The notes beneath the pieces are model-generated. The model was not told where the DNA came from. It saw only the letters and a program-made list of their open reading frames with translations, and did not search any database. Made by a program: the position numbers and the translations under genes. A stretch of DNA of 33,560 nt, from positions 1-33,560 of the forward strand of contig JBKGYG010000013.1 in assembly GCA_046546235.1 (NCBI GenBank), in the 5' to 3' direction. Positions 17,130 through 24,329 of the stretch are shown here, one piece after another; position 1 is the stretch's first letter; every line of letters starts with the position of its first letter. This DNA is from JBKGYG01 sp046546235 (GTDB taxonomy: Bacteria; Bacillota; Clostridia; Lachnospirales; DSM-24629).

Positions 17130-18251
17130 CTATTCTAGAATAATTTCTTTATTGCTAGGGAAGATTGCTATCCAAGTCTTTCCTTTATTTATTTGTATCT
17201 CATTACCTTCTTTATCGTAATATTTTGTTGGCTCATAATGACTTTTTTTCTCCCAAGTAATCTCAGTAGCTTTACCATTAGTAATATAGTAACCAGTTCC
17301 TGTTGATATTAATTTTTGCTCTAATCGACCTTCTGTATCTCCTGGTATTCCCCATATATCAGTATATTGAACAATTATGTTTTTATATTTTAATAGCTCA
17401 TTATTTTCTACATCTATATGAGATTCTCCTCCCATATGCACACGTTCATATAATTCTATATCATTATTAAACTCAAACCAAGAGGTATATGTATTTACAT
17501 GAGAAAAAGGCAAAGTAACTTTATTAGCTATAATATCCGTTTCAATACTTATTTCTTCATCAGAAAATTGAAATTTAGGTTCATATTGATCTTTTAAATT
17601 AGTTCTATATCCAGATTTATCCCAAGCATTAATTATACCCTCGTAACTTGTATATGTACTGTGTGGTGCTACTCTTGAAGAATCTTTGAACCACATTGAA
17701 TATAAAGCATATGAACTTAGATTTGGAGTTTTTAATTCTTTAAATGCAACTTTAGCTTGTGGACTTTCTCCATAATGAACAAATATAGCATCGTGATCAA
17801 AAGCATAGTCCAAATAATAGTGCCTTGCACTTCTAACAGGTCCTATTTTTTCAGCATCAAATTCTTGATATATAGCAAATAACCTTGTTATTCCACCTTC
17901 TACTAAAGTTTCATATACAATATCAGCTTGTGATATACCACTTTGAGGCTGAGCCACTTTAATATTACTGATCATTATACCGACTGGACGTCTTTTTGCT
18001 ACTTCTTCATCTATCCAAAGCCCTGTTAAGGGGTTAATATCTTTACCTTCATAATTTTCTTCTTCAGTAATTGGCTTTTCATATTCTTTAGTAGATGTTT
18101 CTTCTTGGGTTTTTTCTGGTTTTTGTTCTGGTTGCTTGTCTATATTTTCTTCAATAGTATCTGAATTATCATTTTCATCTTTTTCATTTTGACATGCTAC
18201 TATTGTAAATATTACTACTATTATTAGTATAAGCATTAATATTTTTTTCAT
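17130..18251 (-). CDS. DUF3048 lipoprotein (YerB-like)
   Basis: The 373-residue precursor has a lipoprotein signal ending in IVAC (Cys20), then an acidic, Gln/Glu/Lys-rich linker to about residue 70. Two regions typical of DUF3048 follow: NPLTGLWIDEEVAKRRPVGIMISN, with QPQSGISQADIVYETLVEGGITRLFAIYQ and GPVRSARHYYLDYA, and a C-terminal part with VQYTDIWGIPGDTEGR and TWEKKS. The function is not established; B. subtilis YerB is the best-known relative. The start follows GGAGG. Its place between dgkA and cdd interrupts a normally contiguous set. Confidence 0.9.
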   Translation of the reverse strand: MKKILMLILIIVVIFTIVACQNEKDENDNSDTIEENIDKQPEQKPEKTQEETSTKEYEKPITEEENYEGKDINPLTGLWIDEEVAKRRPVGIMISNIKVAQPQSGISQADIVYETLVEGGITRLFAIYQEFDAEKIGPVRSARHYYLDYAFDHDAIFVHYGESPQAKVAFKELKTPNLSSYALYSMWFKDSSRVAPHSTYTSYEGIINAWDKSGYRTNLKDQYEPKFQFSDEEISIETDIIANKVTLPFSHVNTYTSWFEFNNDIELYERVHMGGESHIDVENNELLKYKNIIVQYTDIWGIPGDTEGRLEQKLISTGTGYYITNGKATEITWEKKSHYEPTKYYDKEGNEIQINKGKTWIAIFPSNKEIILE

Positions 18252-18267
18252 TAGTTATCCTCCATAA

Positions 18268-18636
18268 TTAAGTTAATAAAGCAATAATCTTAGGTATGTA
18301 AAGAAAGCATGCAATAATTAATGCAGCAATCGTAGAAATAAAAACTGCTCCAGCAGCAATATCTTTTGCATGTTTTGCCAATTGATGAAATTGATTATTA
18401 GTAGTTAAATCTACAGTTTTTTCTAGTGCTGTATTCATCATCTCTAATGTTAAAATTAAAGTTGACATTATTACTAAGATAACATATTCAATTGGACTAA
18501 ACTTTAATAAAATCGCTAAAATCACTGCTATAATCGTCAATACAATATGCATTTTTGCATTGCGTTCATATTTATAAATATAAACAATTCCATCAATAGC
18601 ATATAATAAAGCTTTGTATAATCTGTTTTTTTTCAT
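18268..18636 (-). CDS. dgkA: Diacylglycerol kinase-family protein (undecaprenol kinase type)
   Basis: The 122-residue protein has three transmembrane helices and the DgkA-family motif LEMMNTALEKTVDL, followed by AKHAKDIAAGAV, which form the lipid-kinase active site. In Gram-positive bacteria such enzymes (DgkA/UdpK) mainly phosphorylate undecaprenol, feeding the lipid carrier used in wall synthesis. The gene starts in an ATGA overlap with the ybeY stop codon, so the two are probably translationally coupled. Confidence 0.94.
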   Translation of the reverse strand: MKKNRLYKALLYAIDGIVYIYKYERNAKMHIVLTIIAVILAILLKFSPIEYVILVIMSTLILTLEMMNTALEKTVDLTTNNQFHQLAKHAKDIAAGAVFISTIAALIIACFLYIPKIIALLT

Positions 18637-19130
18637 CGTATCAAACCTACTTTTTGTAATATTTGTTTTTGTTTTATTTTCATAGTGTCTTCTTCCTCTG
18701 GCTCCATATGATTATATCCTAATAAATGAAGCATACTGTGTGCAACTAAAAAACCAAGTTCTCTTTCTTTAGAATGTCCATATAATAGTGCTTGTTCTTT
18801 TAATTTTTCAATAGAGATAACAATATCTCCTAATATTAATTCTTCTGTTTCCATATTAAAATGATGTACTTTATGATCATCCAATGTTTTGATATCTCCT
18901 ATTTGCGCATAATCAATGATAGGAAATGATAAAACATCAGTTGGATAGTTCTTTCCACGATGTTCCATGTTTAAACACTTTATAAATTCATTATCAACTA
19001 ATAAAACATTAATTTCAACATCAGATTCAATTTCTTCTTCGATAAGAACTTCTTTTATAACTCTCTTTACTATAGAATTATACTCTATTTCAAATGGTAT
19101 TTCTATTATTTTTTCTATATGAATTGTCAT
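18633..19130 (-). CDS. ybeY: Endoribonuclease YbeY (rRNA maturation factor)
   Basis: YbeY is a metal-dependent endoribonuclease involved in 16S rRNA 3'-end maturation and ribosome quality control. The 165-residue product contains the UPF0054 signature HSMLHLLGYNH, giving the H-x3-H-x5-H zinc triad, and the upstream LNMEHRGKNYPTDVLSFP. The chosen ATG is seven bases after AAGGAG. A longer in-frame start would add seven residues (MYLRRCL) overlapping the ribosome-binding site. The order phoH-pgpH-ybeY-dgkA-cdd is a well-known Firmicute arrangement. Confidence 0.97.
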   Translation of the reverse strand: MTIHIEKIIEIPFEIEYNSIVKRVIKEVLIEEEIESDVEINVLLVDNEFIKCLNMEHRGKNYPTDVLSFPIIDYAQIGDIKTLDDHKVHHFNMETEELILGDIVISIEKLKEQALLYGHSKERELGFLVAHSMLHLLGYNHMEPEEEDTMKIKQKQILQKVGLIR

Positions 19131-19159
19131 AAGACATCTCCTTAGATACAATACTATTA

Positions 19160-20539
19160 TTATTTATCTGTAGGATATATAATTCTTTCATGATACATAC
19201 CTTTATATACTTTCATAAATGCATTTGCTATAATTGATAATTCTTTTATTTTTAAATCACATTTATCAAGTTGTCCTTCTTCTAATTTCATTTTAATAAT
19301 ATAATTAACTGTATCCTCTATTTTTTCAAGATTTTTTTCATTTTGTGGAATAGCCCTGACAGATGCTTCAACTGAATCAGCTAACATTACTATAGCAGCT
19401 TCATTAAACATTGGTTCTGGACCTTTATAACGATATTTTTCTTCATCAATATCCCTAAGAGGATGTGTTTCTTTAGCTTTATGGTAAAAATATTTTATTA
19501 TTGTAGTTCCTTGATGTTGACTAATAATACTCCTAACATTTTTAGGTAAATTGTATTCATTAGCTAATTTCACACCATATGATACATGGTCCAATATTAT
19601 CTTAGCACTTTTTTCTGGCTCCATTTCATCATGCTTATTATCTCCGTTTTGATTCTCTTTAAACAATTCAGGATTCTTTAATTTGCCTATGTCATGATAA
19701 AGCCCTCCAGCTCTAGCTAATAAATAGTCACCTCCAATATCAGTTGTGGCAGTTTCAGCTAAGTTAGCAACTAACTGACTATGATGAAATGTTCCTGGTG
19801 CTTCTATTAATAGTCTTTGAAATAATTTCTGATCAGAATTACTTAATTCAAGAAGTTTTAATGGTGTAACTACATCAAAAATTGGTTCCCATAATGGTAA
19901 ACTACCTACTACAAAAATTAAAGAAAAACCACCATTTAAAACTGCAAATAAAATATCAACAGATTTTAATTCTTCAACTAATAAACTTAAAAACATTGTT
20001 ACTAAAGCATTTGTCCCTAATAAAGCAATTGCCACCCAAATAATGTTTTTTCTCTGTTTAGTTTGTTTTATAAGCAAATTGGAAATAGTCCCCGATATTA
20101 GATAAAAAATAATAACTATAAGACCAAATGCATTTAATATACTAGCTAAAATGGCGAAGAAAATATTAACAATAATAGCAAGATGGGTATCTAATAACAA
20201 AGCTATTAACATACCAGCAATCAATATTGGCAACAAAAAATAATGTAAATCTAAAATTAAAATAAATGAAATTAAAATTACATGATATATAGTGAATAAT
20301 AAAAACAAGGTGTTTTTAGAATCTATAATTTCCTTTTTCTGTGTATAAATATAAAAATATAAAACTAAAAAAAGTAAAACCAAAAACCCTGCTAACCCTA
20401 TTAAGTTTTCAATAGAGAATTCTTTAGTAATAGCATACATAAATACTGTTATAATAGTAGTGCAAAAAGTTAAAACCCCCAAAAAAGATTGCAAAAATAT
20501 TTTTCTGTCTAGCTTATTCAGCTTTTTTTTCTTTTGCAT
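19160..20539 (-). CDS. pgpH: PgpH-type membrane HD-domain phosphodiesterase, compact form
   Basis: The 459-residue protein has an HD phosphohydrolase domain from about residue 235. His252/253 lie in GTFHHSQLVANLAE and the HD pair in GGLYHDIGKLKNPELF (282-283), as in PgpH enzymes that hydrolyse cyclic di-AMP to pApA. About seven hydrophobic segments precede it. Characterised PgpH proteins are roughly 700 residues, with a large extracellular 7TMR-HDED domain between the first two helices. Here only about eight polar residues (AITKEFSI) separate helix 1 (14-36) from helix 2 (44-65), so that sensor is missing. The neighbours phoH and ybeY support the assignment. Confidence 0.88.
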   Translation of the reverse strand: MQKKKKLNKLDRKIFLQSFLGVLTFCTTIITVFMYAITKEFSIENLIGLAGFLVLLFLVLYFYIYTQKKEIIDSKNTLFLLFTIYHVILISFILILDLHYFLLPILIAGMLIALLLDTHLAIIVNIFFAILASILNAFGLIVIIFYLISGTISNLLIKQTKQRKNIIWVAIALLGTNALVTMFLSLLVEELKSVDILFAVLNGGFSLIFVVGSLPLWEPIFDVVTPLKLLELSNSDQKLFQRLLIEAPGTFHHSQLVANLAETATTDIGGDYLLARAGGLYHDIGKLKNPELFKENQNGDNKHDEMEPEKSAKIILDHVSYGVKLANEYNLPKNVRSIISQHQGTTIIKYFYHKAKETHPLRDIDEEKYRYKGPEPMFNEAAIVMLADSVEASVRAIPQNEKNLEKIEDTVNYIIKMKLEEGQLDKCDLKIKELSIIANAFMKVYKGMYHERIIYPTDK

Positions 20540-20568
20540 CCAATACGCCTCCTGTTTTTCTTCTGTAA

Positions 20569-21567
20569 CTATTTTTTATAAGTCTTTAATTTAGCGTTTT
20601 TCTTATTACTTTTTTTATTTTCATATTCTTCATAAGCTTTTACTATTCTCTGAACCAATGGATGACGTACAACATCTTTATTTGTTAATTTTACTATTCC
20701 AATACCTTCAATTTTTTTAAGAATCCGAGAAGCTTCTTCAAGACCAGATTTGTTTCCTTTAGGTAAATCTTTTTGTGTTAAATCTCCTGTTATTACTGTT
20801 TTTGAACCAAATCCAATACGTGTTAAAAACATTTTCATTTGTGCTGGTGTAGTATTTTGTGCTTCATCTAATATTATAAATGAATTATCCAAAGTTCTAC
20901 CTCTCATATAAGCGAGAGGAGCTACTTCTATTAGTCCCTTTTCAAAATTCTTCAGATATGTTTCTGGCCCCATAATTTGATAAAGAGCATCATATAATGG
21001 TCTTAAGTATGGATCTATTTTGCTCTGTAGATCACCAGGTAAAAAACCTAATCTTTCACCTGCCTCAATTGCAGGTCTAGTTAATATAATCCTATTAACA
21101 TCGTTATTTTTAAATGCTGTAATAGCCATAGCCATAGCTAAAAATGTTTTACCTGTCCCAGCAGGCCCAATACCAAACACTAGCATATTTTTTCTAATTA
21201 AGTCAACATAATCTTTTTGACCAAGTGTCTTTGGCCTAATCTGATTACCATTGATTGTCATACATATTAAATCATCATAAACCTCAGATAATTTTTTTTC
21301 ATTATTTTTTTCTAGTAATGTTATTAAATAATCGACATTTTGTTCTGTTATTGTTTCTTTTTTATTCGACAAAGCCATTAATTGTTCTATAACACGTATA
21401 GTTCTATCTACTGCTACTTTATCTCCTGTTATTTTAATTCCTTCTCCTCTATCGACTATTGTAACATCTAATGATCTCTCGATTTTTTTAATATGTTTAT
21501 CAAACTGCCCAAAAACATTGCTAATATGCTCACTGGGAATCTGTATCATCTTCTCTGACAATTTCAT
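20569..21567 (-). CDS. phoH: PhoH-family ATPase
   Basis: The product (about 332 residues with this start) has the PhoH/YbeZ ATPase core: the P-loop GIGPAGTGKTFLAMAMA (about residues 132-148), PAIEAGERLGFLPGD, and the Walker B SFIILDEAQNTTPAQMKMFLTRIG. An N-terminal KH-like part begins IQIPSEHISNVFGQFDKHIKKIE. The role is RNA-associated, probably with YbeY in ribosome maturation, but is not fully defined. The start is uncertain: the chosen ATG lies 13 bases after GGAGG, while another ATG six codons later would also fit the family. Either way the gene overlaps the end of yqfD. Confidence 0.94.
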   Translation of the reverse strand: MKLSEKMIQIPSEHISNVFGQFDKHIKKIERSLDVTIVDRGEGIKITGDKVAVDRTIRVIEQLMALSNKKETITEQNVDYLITLLEKNNEKKLSEVYDDLICMTINGNQIRPKTLGQKDYVDLIRKNMLVFGIGPAGTGKTFLAMAMAITAFKNNDVNRIILTRPAIEAGERLGFLPGDLQSKIDPYLRPLYDALYQIMGPETYLKNFEKGLIEVAPLAYMRGRTLDNSFIILDEAQNTTPAQMKMFLTRIGFGSKTVITGDLTQKDLPKGNKSGLEEASRILKKIEGIGIVKLTNKDVVRHPLVQRIVKAYEEYENKKSNKKNAKLKTYKK

Positions 21568-22786
21568 CTTCGTATTTTTGCCTCCGCTCATTAGGATTAA
21601 TTAAGATTTCTCTTCCTATTTTTTCAATAACAATTAAATCACCTTCTGCTATAACACCATCCTTCTCTTCTATTATTTTAACATTATTTTCTAATATTTG
21701 TACCCCCTTTTCTTCTAATTCTTGAATAAATTTTTCTAAATTCTTTTGTATGATTGATTTTGCTTCATCAATAGTATATTGTCTTTCTTCATAATTATAT
21801 TCATTATACTCCATTGTTATAGTTTGAAATGGCAAATAAAAGTCTTTGCCTATTTTCATAGTTTTATTCTTTACAATTCTATCATATTTTTCATACTTAA
21901 TTCTAGGATGAAAAATTGTTATTTTATTATTAAACAAACTAAAAGAATATCCTTTTTTCTTGTTTCCAGTACGCACTTTTTCTGTATAATTAAATTCTAA
22001 AGAATCGTTATATTCATATATTGTCTTTGCATAGATATCCGCATCTGAATGGGTAAATTCAACGTCTTTTAATACTTCTTCCATTTTTATTAACAAATCA
22101 CCTGCTACTAACACATCTCCTTTTTCGACAACATCTCCTTTTTTGACTTTTGGCATTCCATTTCTGGTTACAATTGATGTTATAATGCCATCTTTATTTG
22201 CTACTATGTCACAAGGTTCTTTTTCTTCAATTGGTTTATAATTCTCTTGTGTTTCTTCAAAATAAAGTCTTAGTTTTGTTCCTGTCACTTCTGCAGTTAC
22301 CCATGCCACATCTTCAAATTTTGACATTATCTTTTTTTCTATCTCACTACTTTTTACATTATTTTTCTTCATACCTACTGTATATTTATTTTTCGCTAAA
22401 TACTTTAAAAACATTTCATCTGTATATGTGTAATTTCCTTCAATTTCAATCTTCCATATAAATAATGATAATGCATATAAACATATAGCAAAAATACCTA
22501 TTCCTAAAAAAAATATTTTTCTTTTTCTATATTTATAAAAAAAGAAAGGCAGTCCTATTTTATCTAAGATTTCTACCTTTGTCTTTGTTTTCTTTACAAA
22601 TGGTCTTATTAATTTAAAGCCTTTAACACTTATACAAAATATGTATCCATCCCTTTTTTTTGTCAAATTCCACACAAGGATGCCTCTGTTTGTACAGAGA
22701 TTCAAAAAACGCTCTGGAGAAAATCCAGATACTTTGACAACAAGATAGCCTCGTATAAATTTTAACAATTTAATCAGCTTTCTCAC
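21530..22786 (-). CDS. yqfD: Sporulation protein YqfD
   Basis: The 418-residue product matches the YqfD family. It has a cytoplasmic N-terminal part (GYLVVKVSGFSPERFLNLCTNRGILVWNL), one transmembrane segment near residues 92-112 (FFLGIGIFAICLYALSLFIW), and a long extracytoplasmic domain with WVTAEVTGTKLRLYFEE and VVEKGDVLVAGDL. In B. subtilis yqfD belongs to the mother-cell sigma-E regulon and is needed for efficient sporulation. The start is uncertain: a GTG touches the GGGGG ribosome-binding site, and internal CTG or TTG codons are alternatives. It sits between yqfC and phoH. Confidence 0.93.
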   Translation of the reverse strand: MRKLIKLLKFIRGYLVVKVSGFSPERFLNLCTNRGILVWNLTKKRDGYIFCISVKGFKLIRPFVKKTKTKVEILDKIGLPFFFYKYRKRKIFFLGIGIFAICLYALSLFIWKIEIEGNYTYTDEMFLKYLAKNKYTVGMKKNNVKSSEIEKKIMSKFEDVAWVTAEVTGTKLRLYFEETQENYKPIEEKEPCDIVANKDGIITSIVTRNGMPKVKKGDVVEKGDVLVAGDLLIKMEEVLKDVEFTHSDADIYAKTIYEYNDSLEFNYTEKVRTGNKKKGYSFSLFNNKITIFHPRIKYEKYDRIVKNKTMKIGKDFYLPFQTITMEYNEYNYEERQYTIDEAKSIIQKNLEKFIQELEEKGVQILENNVKIIEEKDGVIAEGDLIVIEKIGREILINPNERRQKYEDEIVREDDTDSQ

Positions 22787-22789
22787 CCC

Positions 22790-23077
22790 CTATAAAAAAT
22801 TAATAGTATTAATTCGTCCTGTTATTTTCATTTCATCATTAGTCAAGTACTGAATTAAAAATCTTTTACCTCGCATTTCAATAATTCCTTGCTTTGTATT
22901 CAATTTTATATAATTATCATCATATTCAAGGATTCCTTTATAATTCTCAATAAACATCTCGTTTTTTCCAGTAATAGTGACAAGAGGTACTCCCAAAGTT
23001 ACATCTTGAGGGAGATGAAGTGCCTGAGTTATATTTTTTTTAATTCCCTGTTCTTCTTGCTTCCCTTTTCTTTTCAT
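22790..23077 (-). CDS. yqfC: Sporulation protein YqfC
   Basis: The 95-residue protein matches the small YabP/YqfC family: LHLPQDVTLGVPLVTITGKNEMFIENYKGILEYDDNYIKLNTKQG and a basic N-terminus. Family members are linked to spore coat or mother-cell functions and are usually co-transcribed with yqfD, as here (three-base gap). The ATG follows AAGGGGGG. A 9-base-pair hairpin lies just upstream at 23096-23123. I saw no convincing sigma-E promoter. Confidence 0.93.
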   Translation of the reverse strand: MKRKGKQEEQGIKKNITQALHLPQDVTLGVPLVTITGKNEMFIENYKGILEYDDNYIKLNTKQGIIEMRGKRFLIQYLTNDEMKITGRINTINFL

Positions 23078-23095
23078 AATACCCCCCTTTTAAAA

Positions 23096-23123
23096 TTCTA
23101 TGAATAGTAGAATTTTCATAGAA
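23096..23123 (-). repeat. Hairpin in the yqfC leader
   Basis: TTCTATGAA (23096-23104) and TTCATAGAA (23115-23123) are perfect 9-base arms around a 10-base loop. On the minus strand the stem is followed by TTTT and then the yqfC ribosome-binding site. It may be a weak terminator or attenuator, or a regulator site. Confidence 0.6.
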
Positions 23124-23200
23124 CGTTATAAAGTAATTCTCTATGCCATTATATGTAAAATTATCACTTATTAGACTTAATTCAAAGGGTTATCAGACTG

Positions 23201-23339
23201 AGCCTTGCTTTTGGGAATTTGGATAATAGGACTTATCTAATTAAGAACATAAAGGGCGCATCGTGATACGCCCCTACAAAAATTGTGCGTTATACAATTG
23301 GTACATGTTTTAAATATCAGTTATCTGAAAAGCAGGGCT
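23201..23339. repeat. Long-range inverted repeat enclosing a GC-rich palindrome
   Basis: AGCCTTGCTTTT (23201-23212) can pair with AAAAGCAGGGCT (23328-23339) over 12 positions, with one G-U pair if the plus strand is transcribed. Inside lies a palindrome at 23254-23273 with arms GGGCG and CGCCC, flanked by CCTACAAAAA. No protein is encoded. The composition is far more GC-rich than its surroundings. It resembles short dispersed palindromic repeats, though copies elsewhere cannot be checked here. Confidence 0.5.
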
Positions 23340-23350
23340 TTCTTATTTAA

Positions 23351-23391
23351 GGACAAAAGTGGCTTCGCCACGTTCGCTTCGCGATTTGTCC
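23351..23391. repeat. Three-way-junction palindrome
   Basis: An outer 7-base stem, GGACAAA with TTTGTCC, encloses two small hairpins: GTGGC-TTC-GCCAC (23359-23371) and TCGC-TTC-GCGA (23374-23384). The arrangement folds equally well on both strands. It is not a tRNA: there is no anticodon arm and no acceptor of the right length. It is most likely a dispersed structured repeat or part of a non-coding RNA. Confidence 0.6.
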
Positions 23392-23432
23392 CAGCACCAT
23401 AGTAATTTATAGTGAATTTAAACCTCCATGGT

Positions 23433-23457
23433 ATCGGGACATGTATCAAGTCCCGAT
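23433..23457. repeat. GC-rich hairpin
   Basis: ATCGGGAC and GTCCCGAT are perfect 8-base arms around a 9-base loop. No T tract follows on either strand, so it is not a classical terminator. It is the last of the palindromes in the gene-free 23124-23490 stretch. Confidence 0.6.
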
Positions 23458-23487
23458 GATCTCAAAAGTAGAACTTTCTTATAAACT

Positions 23488-23517
23488 AAAAAAAGTCCTT
23501 AGCAAAATGCTAAGAAC
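23488..23517 (-). terminator. Intrinsic terminator at the end of yqeY
   Basis: On the minus strand GTTCTTAGCA pairs with TGCTAAGGAC around TTT, followed by TTTTTTT. The yqeY stop codon lies inside the 5' arm. Confidence 0.92.
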
Positions 23518-23956
23518 TTAACTTTTGTTTGACTATTAAACTAATTCTTTTATTGTCAGCCCTTCCTTTAACTTTTTCCCCAACAGCTGACATTACCTTA
23601 CCCATATCTTTCATAGATTGAGCTCCTATATCTTCAATAACTGCATTAATTATATCAGTTAGTTCCTCATCACTTAATTGTTTTGGTAGATATGACATAA
23701 GTATGTTTATTTCATTATTTAATTCTTCAATTAAATCTGTCCGTCCACCTTTTTCAAATTCAGGTAAACTAGATTTTCTTTTTTTAACTTGGCTAGCAAT
23801 AATTTGAACAACTGCATCATCATCTAATTCTACTTTTTCATCTTTTTCAACTTGTAAAACAGCACTTCTTACTAATTGAATTGTATTTTTTTTGACATTA
23901 TCTTTTTCTTTCATTGCAGTCTTCATATCTTGTAACAAAGTTTTTTTTAGTGACAT
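23510..23956 (-). CDS. yqeY: GatB/YqeY domain protein
   Basis: The 148-residue protein matches stand-alone YqeY: SLKKTLLQDMKTAMKEKDNVKKNTIQLVRSAV, LPKQLSDEELTDIINAVIED and MGKVMSAVGEKVKGRADNKRIS. It is related to the tail domain of the GatB amidotransferase subunit that contacts tRNA, but the cellular role of free YqeY is not clear. The ATG is eight bases after AGAAGGA; an upstream in-frame start adds only three residues and lies on that site. It is co-transcribed with rpsU, a common pairing in Firmicutes. Confidence 0.95.
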   Translation of the reverse strand: MSLKKTLLQDMKTAMKEKDNVKKNTIQLVRSAVLQVEKDEKVELDDDAVVQIIASQVKKRKSSLPEFEKGGRTDLIEELNNEINILMSYLPKQLSDEELTDIINAVIEDIGAQSMKDMGKVMSAVGEKVKGRADNKRISLIVKQKLSS

Positions 23957-23980
23957 AAGAATCATCCTTCTCTACTATTA

Positions 23981-24157
23981 TTATTTAAATTTACGTTTTC
24001 TAGCAGCTTCGGATTTCTTCTTACGCTTAACACTAGGTTTTTCATAATGTTCTCTTTTACGGATCTCTTGAAGGATACCAGCCTTAGCACAGCTTCTTTT
24101 AAATCTTCTAAGAGCGTTATCTAGAGATTCGTTGTCTTTAATTTGAACGTTTGACAT
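23981..24157 (-). CDS. rpsU: 30S ribosomal protein S21
   Basis: This 58-residue protein starts SNVQIKDNESLDNALRRFKR and ends in a strongly basic tail (KRKKKSEAARKRKFK). It contains SCAKAGILQEIRKREHYEKPS, the S21 core. S21 binds the small subunit near the 3' end of 16S rRNA and helps initiation. A rich AGGAGAAGG ribosome-binding site lies eight bases or less before the ATG. The gene has its own strong promoter and is followed by yqeY. Confidence 0.98.
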   Translation of the reverse strand: MSNVQIKDNESLDNALRRFKRSCAKAGILQEIRKREHYEKPSVKRKKKSEAARKRKFK

Positions 24158-24236
24158 AGCCTTCTCCTACCTCCCTCCAGTTGCTTATTGTGCTATTAAT
24201 ACAACTATTGGGTAATTTATATAAGCACTACAATTG

Positions 24237-24264
24237 ATTATAGCATAAATTTCAATTTCGTCAA
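24237..24264 (-). promoter_or_regulatory. Promoter of rpsU-yqeY
   Basis: TTGACG (24259-24264) and TATAAT (24237-24242) are separated by 16 bases, with an extended -10 TG one base before TATAAT. Initiation near 24230 leaves a leader of about 70 bases. Confidence 0.88.
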
Positions 24265-24329
24265 CTTATTTTTATATATAACCCTTGATTTTTTATTAAA
24301 ATTACCAAACCATTTAAGAATAAAAGTGG

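Noticed and set aside
23078..23180. Sigma-E promoter for yqfC-yqfD
   Set aside because: CATAGAAT resembles a sigma-E -10, but no matching -35 lies at the right distance.
23351..23391. Possible tRNA because of a cloverleaf-like fold
   Set aside because: It has only two inner arms with three-base loops, no anticodon loop, no T-arm sequence and is about 41 bases long.
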